DNA of 64,000 nt from Clostridia bacterium. GTDB taxonomy: Bacteria > Bacillota > Clostridia > Oscillospirales > CAG-272. Shown here in pieces: positions 31,741 to 40,436 of this stretch. A program made the position numbers and the translations under genes. Positions within the stretch are counted from its first letter, which is position 1, and each line of letters opens with the position of its first letter. The notes beneath the pieces are model-generated. The model was not told the DNA's origin. It saw only the letters and a list, made by a program, of their open reading frames with translations, and searched no databases. The stretch covers positions 1 to 64,000 of the forward strand of contig JAGARU010000030.1 in the NCBI GenBank assembly GCA_017622085.1, written 5' to 3'.

Positions 31741-33738
31741 TTATTCGTCGTCAAACATATCATCTACGTGAGAGCGGTGAGGTGGATTTGGCTGCTTCGC
31801 AGGGGCAAAGTCCAGGGAAGCGTGATAGATATCGCCCTCCGGCGGTGCCTCAGGGGTGGCACGCTCGATGCGGTGGCAGGAGCAGCACAGACCGATGATC
31901 AGCCAGAACATGAGGAAAATGCGGTAGTTGTACCACACGTAATCGGTCATGCCGTGAACCAGCATACCGATGATACCGCAGAATCCGGCGGCAGGGATCA
32001 CGCGCTGTCCGGCGGTGGGCGTCTTTTTAAAGACGGTGCACATGTGTTGCGCGAAGAAGAAGAGTAGGGCAAGGAAGATAAGGAGGCCGATCAGACCCAG
32101 CTCCAGCGTGATCTGCAGGAACAGATTGTGGGAGTGGGGGGCATCCTCAATGCCGGAGAGGGTGTAGAGGGGATAGACCTTTGCAAAGGCACCCTCGCCC
32201 ACGCCGATGCCGAAGAAGGGATTGTCTCCGATCATACGGAGCACCGCCCGCCAGATGTAGACCCGGTAGGAGGTGGAGGAGTCGCCTAAGTTTCCGATGC
32301 TGGTAAAGCGCTGGATAATGGAGGCGGGCAAAAACGTTACCACAAAGGGCAAGGCGGCCACGCCTACAAAGAGAAGATACAGCGTCCGGCGGTGGTAGAT
32401 CAGCATAAACAGCACCGCGGCCACCAAAAAGCCCAGCCATCCGCCGCGGGAATAGGTCAGCACCAGACAAACAAGGAGGGACACACCGCTGAGGAATAGC
32501 CAGAACCTGCCCCGACTTTGGGTGCCGGAAAGGAAGTAGGCCGCCACAAAGGGGAGCACCATGACAAGATACTCAGCCAGAACGTTGGGATTTGCTAACG
32601 TGGAGGTGACCCGTCCGTCGATGGTGGAGAACATATCCAGATCGTGCCAGGTGGAGCTGGCCGCTCCGCTGACGTACTGGAGGATGCCGTACAGCGCCAC
32701 GCCGGTGGCGGAGAGCATCAGCGCGCCCACACAGCGGTCAAACCATTCCTTGGTGCGGATCAGGTTGGTGGCAAGGATGTAGCCAAGCATAAAGCACAGG
32801 AATACCAGCACGCTTTTGATGGAGGTGATAAAGGAAACGGAGATCAGGCCGCCAAGGAGCAGAGCCAGCATAAAGGCAAATACGGCAAAATCCATCAGCT
32901 CAAAGCGGAAGGTTCGCTTATAGAGCAGGAATTTCAGAAGGTAACAAAGGAAGGTGTACCCAACCAGCGCCGCCATCACCATGGTGGGGGCGTAGGGGGT
33001 GAGGAAGAAGGTGAGCAACAGTCCTAACTCCGGAGTAGCAAGGATCAGAAGGAGGACCAGCAGGATCAGGACACTCACCATCAGCGTCAGGGGCGGCACC
33101 GCAAGGGTCAGCACGCCGCCGGCCACGCCGGCAAGAAAGGCGAAGGTCAGGTTACCCACCGGCCGGTGCTTGGCTAAGGTGGGAATTTCCCCGGGATGCA
33201 GTCCGAGGACGCGGAAGAGAAGACCGGAGAGGATCCGGCTTCGCTCAAGGGCCGAGGCAAGAGATTCGCCGATGAAGAGCAGGGGAAGGGAGCATACGCC
33301 CACGGCTGTGCCGACCACCAGATGGGAGAAGGTGGCGTTGACCGCGGGAATCAGCATATGCAGGGGGTAAAGGATGGCGGAATACACGCCAAAGGCAAAG
33401 AGCAGAACGCCGTAAAAGCTGAGACGGCAGGTGAGCAGATAGCGCACCACCCGACGGAACAGGGCAAGGATGCGGCTGTTTTCCACACTTTGCGCCAAGC
33501 GTCGCCGCAGGCCGCGCACCATATCGATCCGCTCCTCGTCCTCGGTTACGGCAGTCAGGATCAATCCGCCCTTGAACTTGCGGTTCAGCTTGTCATAGGA
33601 GGTAAAGATCCGCCCAAAGAATCCGTTTGCCAAGGAATCGTAGATCCAGAGGATAAAGCGCTCAAGAGCGCCGAGGATCCGGCTGCCGCGCACAAGACCG
33701 GCAAGGGTCGGGCGCTTTTTTTCTTTTGGACTGTTCAA
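31741..33738 (-). CDS. O-antigen ligase/polymerase-like membrane protein
   Basis: This polytopic membrane protein of about 665 residues has roughly twelve helices. It has the Wzy_C/WaaL-like region: an external loop containing VTSTLANPNVLAEY, then a helix pair, then GVGEGAFAKVYP and DAPHSHNLFLQITLELG, whose His is typical of the family. A soluble N-terminal 85 residues (with NRKFKGGLILTAVTEDE) and an acidic C-terminus flank it. The role would be joining or polymerising a lipid-linked glycan. I place the start at a TTG (33738) after GGATGTG; frames upstream overlap murJ. Its place right after the murJ flippase supports a wall or surface glycan role. Confidence 0.82.
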   Translation of the reverse strand: MNSPKEKKRPTLAGLVRGSRILGALERFILWIYDSLANGFFGRIFTSYDKLNRKFKGGLILTAVTEDEERIDMVRGLRRRLAQSVENSRILALFRRVVRYLLTCRLSFYGVLLFAFGVYSAILYPLHMLIPAVNATFSHLVVGTAVGVCSLPLLFIGESLASALERSRILSGLLFRVLGLHPGEIPTLAKHRPVGNLTFAFLAGVAGGVLTLAVPPLTLMVSVLILLVLLLILATPELGLLLTFFLTPYAPTMVMAALVGYTFLCYLLKFLLYKRTFRFELMDFAVFAFMLALLLGGLISVSFITSIKSVLVFLCFMLGYILATNLIRTKEWFDRCVGALMLSATGVALYGILQYVSGAASSTWHDLDMFSTIDGRVTSTLANPNVLAEYLVMVLPFVAAYFLSGTQSRGRFWLFLSGVSLLVCLVLTYSRGGWLGFLVAAVLFMLIYHRRTLYLLFVGVAALPFVVTFLPASIIQRFTSIGNLGDSSTSYRVYIWRAVLRMIGDNPFFGIGVGEGAFAKVYPLYTLSGIEDAPHSHNLFLQITLELGLIGLLIFLALLFFFAQHMCTVFKKTPTAGQRVIPAAGFCGIIGMLVHGMTDYVWYNYRIFLMFWLIIGLCCSCHRIERATPEAPPEGDIYHASLDFAPAKQPNPPHRSHVDDMFDDE

Positions 33739-33755
33739 AGCATCACATCCAATCG

Positions 33756-35303
33756 TTAACGGAATTTTAATTTGATCACCCGTGCCGCCCCAAGGTAGGT
33801 AAGGGCACCGGGCAAGAAGACGCAAAGGCAAAGCAGGGCGTTTTTCAAGCGGCCCAGCTCCGTGGCCACCAGACCGAGCGAGCCAAGCAGATGCTCCACT
33901 CCCGCCATGACGGCAAGGGAAAGGAGCGCACAGACGGCGGTTTTGCTCACCGCGGTGAGGGAATCCTTTTTAAAGATGCCCCGCAGACGGCGGCAGGAGA
34001 AGCCCAGTAGCACAAGGGCGCACACCCACTGTCCCACCGCGTTTCCAAGGCCGATGGTAAATACGGAAATATCATCGGTGATGGCCAACGAGAGGGCGCA
34101 GGCCAAAAGATTGGCAAGGACGCCTAAGGCGGCGGAGAGGGCAGGGGGGAGCAGCTCCTTTCTTGAATAAAAGGCGCGGCTCAACAGCTCGGAGAGGGCA
34201 AAGGCGGGCATGCCGATGGCAATGGCGCGAAGGGTTTCCGCCACCATGGTCGCATCGGCGGCGGTAAAGGAGCCACCCAGATACAAAAGGCACACGCCTT
34301 CCTCCGCTAACACCAGCACGGCGGCAAGAATGGGCAGAATCAGATAAAGGGAAGAACGGAGGCCAATGGCCAGGTTCTCCGCAAAATCCGTCTCTGAGAC
34401 GCCGCTCAGCCGCGATAGCTTGGGAAAGAGGAAATTGCTGATGCTGTAGGTCAGAACGCCCGCAACAATGATATAAATGTTGTTGGCATAATCAAAAACG
34501 CTGATGGCGGAGACAAGAGACGACCGCGCACCGAAGAACGTGCCGATCAGCGATGCGGCGGGCAAAAGCCACGAGCCCACCAAAATCATGGGCACCATAC
34601 GGAGCGCCCGGTACAGATGCGGGTTTTTCAGATTCAGGGAGAGTGAGTAGGTGTAGCCGCACCGCCACAGGGGCACGATCAGCACTGCAAGCTGCAAAAA
34701 CCAGGAGATCAGATACGCAAAGGCCAAGCCGTAAATGCCATCCTCGCCCAGACGTCGGTCAAGGAACAAAAAGTACAGGATGACGCCAAGATTGGACACG
34801 GCGCTGATGGCGGCCGGGGCAAGGAAGGATCCCCTCGACTGGAGGATTCCCACCATGGTATAGGTTCCGGCGGCGCAAACGATCATGGGGAAGAGAATGC
34901 GGATCAGCCGTGCGGCTAAAGCCGCGGTGCTCTCGGGCAGGCCGGGGGCAATGAGCCCGAGGATGTCCGGCGCCCACAGCATACCAACCGCTGCCGCAAC
35001 GGCGGAGAGGAGCAGCATGACGTTCAAATAAACGGAGGCAAACCGATCCGCCTCACCCCGCTCCTCCTCCCGGAACCCGTTGTATACGGGCACGAAGCAG
35101 GCAACGATGGCGGCGGAGAACAAAAGATCGAAAAAGGAAAGAGGAATCCGGAGCGCGGCTGAAAAGGCATTGGCCGCCTCGGTAGTTCCGTAATGGGAGG
35201 CCAGCAGGGTGTTCCGGATCAGCCCGAGGGCCTTGGAGAGCACGGTGGCCGCCATCATCAGCGCCACGGTCAGGGCGGCGCTTTTGGATTTAGCTCGGTT
35301 CAT
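33756..35303 (-). CDS. murJ: Lipid II flippase MurJ
   Basis: This 515-residue MATE/MVF-fold membrane protein flips lipid II or related lipid-linked sugars to the outer face. About fourteen helices are visible; the N-terminal VALMMAATVLSKALGLIRN and SFFDLLFSAAIVACFVPVY are hallmarks. The ATG at 35303 is preferred (AAGGAGG six bases upstream). The same ribosome binding site and ATG are duplicated 18 bases earlier in frame (35321), so a form six residues longer is possible. It overlaps the end of trmD by 14 bases. Confidence 0.92.
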   Translation of the reverse strand: MNRAKSKSAALTVALMMAATVLSKALGLIRNTLLASHYGTTEAANAFSAALRIPLSFFDLLFSAAIVACFVPVYNGFREEERGEADRFASVYLNVMLLLSAVAAAVGMLWAPDILGLIAPGLPESTAALAARLIRILFPMIVCAAGTYTMVGILQSRGSFLAPAAISAVSNLGVILYFLFLDRRLGEDGIYGLAFAYLISWFLQLAVLIVPLWRCGYTYSLSLNLKNPHLYRALRMVPMILVGSWLLPAASLIGTFFGARSSLVSAISVFDYANNIYIIVAGVLTYSISNFLFPKLSRLSGVSETDFAENLAIGLRSSLYLILPILAAVLVLAEEGVCLLYLGGSFTAADATMVAETLRAIAIGMPAFALSELLSRAFYSRKELLPPALSAALGVLANLLACALSLAITDDISVFTIGLGNAVGQWVCALVLLGFSCRRLRGIFKKDSLTAVSKTAVCALLSLAVMAGVEHLLGSLGLVATELGRLKNALLCLCVFLPGALTYLGAARVIKLKFR

Positions 35304-36072
35304 CCACGGCCTCCTTTTCATCCACGGCTTCCTTTTTTCGCCGTGTGCGCTTGGGCTTGGGCGGCGGCTCGGGATGGGCCTCCATATAGGCCGCATAAAG
35401 GTCGGGACGCATCTTGCGGGTCAGCTCTTTGGCCTCGGCCAGGCGCCAGGCATCCACCTTGGCGTGGTCGCCGGAGAGCAGGATTTCCGGCACCTCCAGC
35501 CCCATAAATACGGGGGGACGGGTGTACTGGGGATATTCCAAGAGACCGGAGGCAATGCTTTCGTTTTCGTAGCATTCCTCAGCGGCCAGCACGCCCTCCT
35601 TCAGGCGGGAAACGCAGTCTACCAGAATGCAGGCGGGGATTTCGCCTCCCGTCAGCACGTAGTCACCGATGGAGATCTCCTCGTCCACGATCAGGTCAAG
35701 GATCCGCTGATCCACGCCCTCGTAGTGGCCGCAAAGAAGGATCAGATTGTCGTAGGAGGACAGCTCCTCCGCAATGGTATGGTTCAGAACCCGCCCACGG
35801 GGGGACATATAGATCACCCGTCGGGAATTTTCTTCGGGGATTTGCGCCTCCACCGCTTTGAAGCAGTCGTAAATGGGCTGGGGCGTCATCAGCATGCCGG
35901 CTCCACCACCGTAGGGGGTGTCGTCGGTTTTGCGATGCTTGTTGGTGGTGTAGTCGCGAATGTTGTGGGCATGGACCTCAATAAATCCGTTTTTCTGCGC
36001 ACGGCCCATAATGCTCTCGCCGAGAACCGTCTCGACAAGATCGGGAAAAACGGTCATAATATCAAATCTCAT
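35290..36072 (-). CDS. trmD: tRNA (guanine-N1-)-methyltransferase TrmD
   Basis: This 260-residue SPOUT methyltransferase modifies G37 of tRNAs to prevent frameshifting. The start MRFDIMTVFPDLVE, then TPYGGGAGM, LCGHYEGVDQRI and the trefoil-knot segment ISIGDYVLTGGEIPA are all present. The C-terminus carries a basic/acidic tail with the repeated EAVDEKEAVDE, produced by an 18-base tandem duplication that also doubles the murJ ribosome binding site. It lies 11 bases after rimM. Confidence 0.97.
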   Translation of the reverse strand: MRFDIMTVFPDLVETVLGESIMGRAQKNGFIEVHAHNIRDYTTNKHRKTDDTPYGGGAGMLMTPQPIYDCFKAVEAQIPEENSRRVIYMSPRGRVLNHTIAEELSSYDNLILLCGHYEGVDQRILDLIVDEEISIGDYVLTGGEIPACILVDCVSRLKEGVLAAEECYENESIASGLLEYPQYTRPPVFMGLEVPEILLSGDHAKVDAWRLAEAKELTRKMRPDLYAAYMEAHPEPPPKPKRTRRKKEAVDEKEAVDEPS

Positions 36073-36083
36073 AAACGCTCCGC

Positions 36084-36590
36084 TTACCGCATGCCCTCGA
36101 TCAGATGGACGAACACGCCCTTTTCCTCATCGATGGTTTTTACAAATTCCGCCACCACGGGAATCATAAATTCGCCGCCCTCGGGAGTGCCCACCATGTA
36201 GATGTCCTGTGCGCCGAAGTTGCGCACGTCCTTGATCTTTCCGTATACCTCGCCGCTTTCCTCGTCAATGACGGGCAGGCCGATCAGATCGGCAATGAAA
36301 TGGCTACCCTCCTCCACGGGAATGTCCTCACGGTTAGCGTAAAGGATCTTGCCGCGCAGGGCATGGGCGCTGTCAAAGTCATCCACCCCGCGGATTTTGG
36401 CCAGTACAAACTGCTTTTGCACCGCCGTCCGGGTAAAGGTCACCGGGGTGTAGGAGGCGCCGTTTTTAAAATAGACGGTTTTAAGGTCAGCCAAAACCTC
36501 GGGCGAGTCGCACATGGGCTCAATTTTAACCATGCCGGCAACTCCGTGGGTGTTGACGATTTTTCCGCATTCAAGATAAGCTTTTTTCAT
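36084..36590 (-). CDS. rimM: Ribosome maturation factor RimM
   Basis: This 168-residue 30S assembly factor binds S19. The N-terminal RimM domain begins YLECGKIVNTHGVAGMVKI, and the C-terminal PRC-like barrel has VYGKIKDVRNFGAQDIYMV and EFMIPVV. The ATG at 36590 fits the family start; an in-frame GTG 27 bases upstream has no ribosome binding site. It is the first gene of a six-gene minus-strand operon running to obgE. rpsP and KH-protein genes, usual neighbours, are not in front. Confidence 0.95.
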   Translation of the reverse strand: MKKAYLECGKIVNTHGVAGMVKIEPMCDSPEVLADLKTVYFKNGASYTPVTFTRTAVQKQFVLAKIRGVDDFDSAHALRGKILYANREDIPVEEGSHFIADLIGLPVIDEESGEVYGKIKDVRNFGAQDIYMVGTPEGGEFMIPVVAEFVKTIDEEKGVFVHLIEGMR

Positions 36591-36655
36591 TTTCCTTGCC
36601 TCCGTTTTCGACTTCACTGAAAAATAAGCATACTACTACATTCTAATTATAAGCC

Positions 36656-36684
36656 ATTATACCACAACTTTCCTGCCTTTTCAA
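36656..36684 (-). promoter_or_regulatory. Promoter of the rimM-obgE operon
   Basis: On minus, TTGAAA (36679-36684) and TATAAT (36656-36661) are 17 bases apart, 66 bases before the rimM ATG. Confidence 0.75.
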
Positions 36685-36705
36685 TATTAACCTGTTATTT
36701 TTGTG

Positions 36706-36732
36706 ATATTCAGCGGCGGTCGGGAATAAACA
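36706..36732 (+). promoter_or_regulatory. Candidate sigma-E (mother cell) promoter of the SipL-like gene
   Basis: ATATT (36706-36710), 14 bases, AATAAACA (36725-36732) resembles the sigma-E pattern ATATT-N14-CATACANT at most conserved positions. It is weak alone, but the gene downstream is of a mother-cell class. Confidence 0.4.
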
Positions 36733-36763
36733 TTAGCGAACACAAAAAACGAAGGAGAAGAAT

Positions 36764-38308
36764 ATGGACAACAAATTTTCAAATCCGGAGGCTCGCCCGG
36801 TGCGCGTCGAGCGCATACCTACCGTTACGCTCACCCATGAGGCAGGGGGAGAGCACGTTTTGCCGGACTATCTGCCGCCCATCCGCCGCATGGTGGCGCT
36901 CCGTGCCTCCGTCCTGCCGGAGGGAAAATTTCTTTCCTCCGGCGGCGCATCCGGCTCTCTTGAGGTGGCGGGCACGGTGGCCTATACCCTGATCTATACG
37001 GACGACGAGGGCAAACTGACCGGCGCCTCCCTCACCTCCGATTACTCGGCCACCACCGCTCTGCCCGCCGGAATCGAGGACGCAGCGGTGCAGACCACGG
37101 CGGAGAACAATTCCTGCCGGGTGCTGGCTCCCCGCAAGGTCAGTCTTCGCTCTCGCCTGCAAACGGAGGTGGAGGCTATGCGCGCCGTTCCCTTGGAGGA
37201 GCGGGTCAACGGCCGCCTCACCCCGGCGGATGCCATCCACATGGAGCGTCTGCCCGTGGAGATTTCCTCTGTGCGGTGCTTCCGCGGAGAGGGAAGAGGA
37301 CTTCGGGTGGAGGGGCTTCTCGCCGAGAGCGCCGAGGCGCTCCGCCCCATTGTCTGCGATGGCAACGTCACGGTCAAATCCGCCCGGGCCACCGCCGACG
37401 GAGTGACGGTTCGCGGCACGGTGACCGTTTCCTGCCTTTGCGTTCCGGAGGATTCTCTTACGCCGGAGATGCCCACCCGTATGGAAAAAACGGAGGAATT
37501 TGAGGAGCACGTGGAGATCAGCGGATGCGCGGAGGGGGATCTGGTAACCGCCACCGGCCGCTCTGTGTCCCTCCTGATCCACAACGACGAGACCGCCGAC
37601 GGACTGAGGGAGATCTCCTATGAGCTTCTGTTTGACGTAGAGGCCACAGCCACCCGCAACGAGCGGGCTGAGGCTACCGCCGACCTCTATTCTACCGAGC
37701 GTGAGATGGCCTGCACCTATCAGACCGGAGAGTGCTTGTCCGCTGAGCGAGCGATTCTTGCTTCCCTCAGCCTGTCGGAGAGCCTTCCCTACAAGGGCGC
37801 ACCCGGCACCCGCTGCGTTGACGTGTCTGCCCGGGCCATCCCCGAACGCAAGGAGTGGAAGGACGGCAAGCTGGTTCTCTCCGGCACGGTGGTATTCGGC
37901 GTGGTCCTTTGCGGCGAGGGCATGGAATTTACGGGAGAGGACTATCGCGTGCCCTTCCGCTACACCTGCGACAGTGCCGCCAAGAACGGCTGCGTCCACG
38001 TTTCCTGCAGCTGCTCTGCGGAGAGTGCCCGACTGGACGCGGGAAAGATTATCCTCGGCGCGGAGGTGTTTCTTTCTGGCACCATTTTTGACCGTGCCTC
38101 CGTCACTACTGTGGAGACGGTCACTCCGGGCGAGGCCTACCCCTCCGAGGAGTCTGCCACCTTTCGGGTGTTCTATCCCTCGGGCGAGGAAAGCCTATGG
38201 CAGGTGGGCAAGCGCTACCGCAAGAGCTGTCGTTCGCTTGCGGAGGAGAACGGTCTCACGGGCGAGCTCTCGGCCGCCCTTGGAGGTGTCGGCAAGCTGA
38301 TCGTGTAA
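36764..38308 (+). CDS. SPOCS (DUF3794) spore protein with degenerate C-terminal LysM, SipL-like
   Basis: This 514-residue protein lacks a signal peptide. It is composed of repeated SPOCS/DUF3794 beta domains (roughly 30-130, 160-300 and 330-450), each with the hydrophobic/charged strand pattern seen in GTVAYTLIYTDDEG, RGTVTVSCLCVPED and SGTVVFGVVLCGEG. The last 50 residues (RVFYPSGEESLWQVGKRYR, then SLAEENGL) read like a shortened LysM. This is the layout of Clostridioides difficile SipL, which anchors the coat to SpoIVA through LysM. SpoIVA is not in the window. The ATG follows AAGGAG and is monocistronic, so mother-cell expression is likely. Confidence 0.78.
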   Translation: MDNKFSNPEARPVRVERIPTVTLTHEAGGEHVLPDYLPPIRRMVALRASVLPEGKFLSSGGASGSLEVAGTVAYTLIYTDDEGKLTGASLTSDYSATTALPAGIEDAAVQTTAENNSCRVLAPRKVSLRSRLQTEVEAMRAVPLEERVNGRLTPADAIHMERLPVEISSVRCFRGEGRGLRVEGLLAESAEALRPIVCDGNVTVKSARATADGVTVRGTVTVSCLCVPEDSLTPEMPTRMEKTEEFEEHVEISGCAEGDLVTATGRSVSLLIHNDETADGLREISYELLFDVEATATRNERAEATADLYSTEREMACTYQTGECLSAERAILASLSLSESLPYKGAPGTRCVDVSARAIPERKEWKDGKLVLSGTVVFGVVLCGEGMEFTGEDYRVPFRYTCDSAAKNGCVHVSCSCSAESARLDAGKIILGAEVFLSGTIFDRASVTTVETVTPGEAYPSEESATFRVFYPSGEESLWQVGKRYRKSCRSLAEENGLTGELSAALGGVGKLIV

Positions 38309-38350
38309 GCTCGCACCTCTTCGACTGAAAGGAATAAAACACAAAGCAAA

Positions 38351-38390
38351 GGCCGCCGTTTTGGGAGAAATCCCCAAAAAAACGGCGGCC
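38351..38390 (+). terminator. Hairpin terminator after the SipL-like gene
   Basis: GGCCGCCGTTTT pairs with AAAACGGCGGCC around a GGGAGAAATCCCC top. The exit side is only moderately T-rich. Confidence 0.6.
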
Positions 38391-38544
38391 GCTTCGTGGT
38401 TTTAGCCAAAAAATTTGTCGGGAAATTACGCAAAATGCCAAGGGTGTCCCCTGCCGTCGTGTGTTCGGTAAAAACGCGCCTTATGCTGAAAAACAGCAGA
38501 ATATGCGACGGATTCTCGTGCTCGGTTTCTGTCGGAAAACAGCA

Positions 38545-38582
38545 AACAAAAAGAGCAAGCTGAAAGGTTCAGCTTGCTCTGC
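38545..38582 (-). terminator. Terminator of the ROK glucokinase gene
   Basis: AGAGCAAGCTGAA (38552-38564) pairs perfectly with TTCAGCTTGCTCT (38568-38580), followed on minus by TTTTTGTTTG. Confidence 0.85.
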
Positions 38583-38602
38583 TTGCTTTTGTAGAGAATG
38601 AA

Positions 38603-39565
38603 TTAAAGGCCGAGAACAGCCGCGCCGAGAATGCCGGCATCGTTGCCGAGAGTGGCAATCTTTACTTCGGTGGCGGGGTAGCCTTCTCTTGTGTAGATCT
38701 CCTTGGCGATCTTCTTCTTCAAGGGAATCAAGAGGTTGTCGCCCTCGTTGCAGATACCGCCGCCGATGGAGAGTACGTTGGGAGCAAAGATGTTGATCAT
38801 GTTGCCGATACCGATGGCAAGCACGGTGATGTAGTCGTCAACCACCTCAGCTGCAGCCTTGTCGCCCTGCTTCATAGCGGTGAAAGCAACTCTTGCGTTG
38901 GCCTTTTCGGGATCACCGTCAACCATGTCGATCATAAGGGAAGGAATGCCCTTTTCGATGCACTCGGCGATCTTCTCCTTGGTGGAGCGAACCAGACCGG
39001 TTGCGGAGCTGTAGGTTTCCCAGCAGCCCTTTCGGCCGCAGGAGCATTGTCTGCCGTCACGAACCACTACGGTGTGGCCAAGCTCTGCGCCGGCAAAGTT
39101 AAATCCGGAGAGAACCTGTCCGTCAAGGATCACGCCGCCGCCGAGACCGGTGCCCAGAGTGATCATAACGGAGGAGGGCTCGCCCTTTGCTACACCGGCA
39201 ATGGCTTCTGCCTTTGCGGCCGCATTGGCGTCGTTTTCAATATAAACCTTCTTGCCGCCCAGATACTCGCTGAGAAGGGAAGCCAGGGGGAACTTTACGA
39301 AGGGAAGGTTGTTTGCATATTCAACCACGCCGTCCCGGTTGTTTGCGGTGCCGGGAGTTGCAACGCCTGCATAGGCAATGTCGTCCATCGTAAGGCCGGC
39401 CTCTGCCACCAGCTTCAGACAAAGATCCGCCATATCACGGATGATCAGCTTTCCGTCGCGGTTTGCCATGGTGGGCACGCTGCCCTTCTTTACGATGTTG
39501 TAATTTTCGTCAACGATACCAACGGCAATGTTGGTGCCGCCAAGATCTACGCCAATGTAATACAT
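38603..39565 (-). CDS. glk: ROK-family glucokinase
   Basis: This 320-residue cytoplasmic sugar kinase phosphorylates glucose (or a related hexose) with ATP. The N-terminal ATP loop is GVDLGGTNIAVG. The catalytic Asp is in ENDANAAAKAEA. The ROK zinc signature is CSCGRKGCWETYSS, with the sugar-binding Glu-His in AELGHTVV. There is no helix-turn-helix, so it is a kinase rather than a ROK repressor. It is divergent from the large sugar-transport operon at 40437, which would suit phosphorylation of sugar released from imported glycans. Confidence 0.93.
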   Translation of the reverse strand: MYYIGVDLGGTNIAVGIVDENYNIVKKGSVPTMANRDGKLIIRDMADLCLKLVAEAGLTMDDIAYAGVATPGTANNRDGVVEYANNLPFVKFPLASLLSEYLGGKKVYIENDANAAAKAEAIAGVAKGEPSSVMITLGTGLGGGVILDGQVLSGFNFAGAELGHTVVVRDGRQCSCGRKGCWETYSSATGLVRSTKEKIAECIEKGIPSLMIDMVDGDPEKANARVAFTAMKQGDKAAAEVVDDYITVLAIGIGNMINIFAPNVLSIGGGICNEGDNLLIPLKKKIAKEIYTREGYPATEVKIATLGNDAGILGAAVLGL

Positions 39566-39599
39566 GGAGAATACCTCGTTTCATTAGTATGGTGTCTTT

Positions 39600-39629
39600 A
39601 TTATACAGGAAGTGATCGCCCGTTGTCAA
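39600..39629 (-). promoter_or_regulatory. Promoter of glk
   Basis: On minus, TTGACA (39624-39629) and TATAAT (39600-39605) are 18 bases apart, 34 bases before the ATG. Confidence 0.8.
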
Positions 39630-39888
39630 TCGAATTTAAAGGAAAACTGTCAAAAAGTCCTTTTTGCCAAAAAACGGCGACTCGAAACGGGAAAAGGGAG
39701 GCCGGATCGAGCCGGAATGCTGTGTGCCTTAAAGGGTGGAAAGAGCCCGAAAAAGCTCGAAAAAAATGGCGCTTTTTTTCGTGAAAAACGACCCGAAAAC
39801 ATGTCCAAAAAGCGAACAAATCATGCCCGAAAATCGAACAAATTGTGACCGAACCGACGCGAACGTGCGATAGTGTAGAAATTTTCGA

Positions 39889-39919
39889 GTAGAATTTGTG
39901 CGAAATCCACAAATTCTAC
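39889..39919. repeat. 12-bp inverted repeat in the glk/operon control region
   Basis: GTAGAATTTGTG (39889-39900), seven bases, CACAAATTCTAC (39908-39919). Either an operator or a hairpin; no T-run follows. Confidence 0.6.
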
Positions 39920-39963
39920 ACCTGCCTATTTTCTTGAGCGAAAAAGTCGAGACATGCAAAAAT

Positions 39964-39978
39964 GTAAATGTGATTTAC
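39964..39978. promoter_or_regulatory. Operator-like palindrome GTAAAT-GTG-ATTTAC, copy 1
   Basis: A perfect 6-3-6 palindrome. An identical pair of arms with a different centre lies at 40079-40093, with centres 115 bp apart (about eleven helical turns). The cognate regulator is not in the window. Confidence 0.55.
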
Positions 39979-40078
39979 CCAAAAGATTTTGAAAAAAATA
40001 AATTTGTGAATCTTTTTCCGAAAAAGTTCAAAGACCCGAATTTGTTGGGATTTGCGGGGAGGTCTCTTTTTAATTATG

Positions 40079-40093
40079 GTAAATTTAATTTAC
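40079..40093. promoter_or_regulatory. Operator-like palindrome GTAAAT-TTA-ATTTAC, copy 2
   Basis: The second copy of the 6-3-6 palindrome, extended by one G-C pair on each side (40078-40094). It lies 127 bp upstream of the operon -35 box. Confidence 0.55.
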
Positions 40094-40155
40094 CAATCGA
40101 GGCGGACTTTGAGCGAAAATTGTGAGGGTCAAAAAACTTAAAAATTATGAACGGG

Positions 40156-40184
40156 AAAGGGGAGGGGGCGAAAACCCCTTTTTT
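40156..40184 (+). terminator. Terminator-like hairpin upstream of the operon promoter
   Basis: AAAGGGG (40156-40162) pairs with CCCCTTT (40175-40181), followed by further Ts. It would stop transcripts entering from the control region. Confidence 0.5.
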
Positions 40185-40220
40185 CGGCTTTCGCCTATAA
40201 GGAGGGAAGTTTTGGTCTGC

Positions 40221-40249
40221 TTGACTTTTTGGGGTTCTTGTGCTAAGAT
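40221..40249 (+). promoter_or_regulatory. Promoter of the sugar-transport operon
   Basis: TTGACT (40221-40226) and TAAGAT (40244-40249) are 17 bases apart; the leader to the ATG at 40437 is about 180 nt. Confidence 0.65.
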
Positions 40250-40436
40250 ATTGGATAGAGGAAAAATAGGTTAGTGTACGTCTTTTCCTGTTTTTCGATT
40301 TTCACCGTCCGGCAGAAGATCGGGGGCGTTTCCGTTGAGCTTTCAGCGGTTCGGTCCGCCTCTTGGGACGGTGGAAATTGCGAGAGACATCCCCTTCTCG
40401 CAACCAATCAAAAGAAAGTGTACGGAGGAAAAACTC

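Larger units (their letters stand above)
39566..40436. other. 871-bp control region between glk and the sugar-transport operon
   Basis: AT-rich, purine-skewed and without a supportable gene. It holds the glk promoter, a 12-base inverted repeat at 39889-39919, two GTAAAT-N3-ATTTAC palindromes, a terminator-like hairpin (40156-40184), the operon promoter, and a leader of about 180 nt. Confidence 0.7.

Noticed and set aside
38603..39565. ROK protein as a transcriptional repressor of the sugar operon
   Set aside because: It lacks the N-terminal helix-turn-helix of ROK repressors and has complete kinase motifs.
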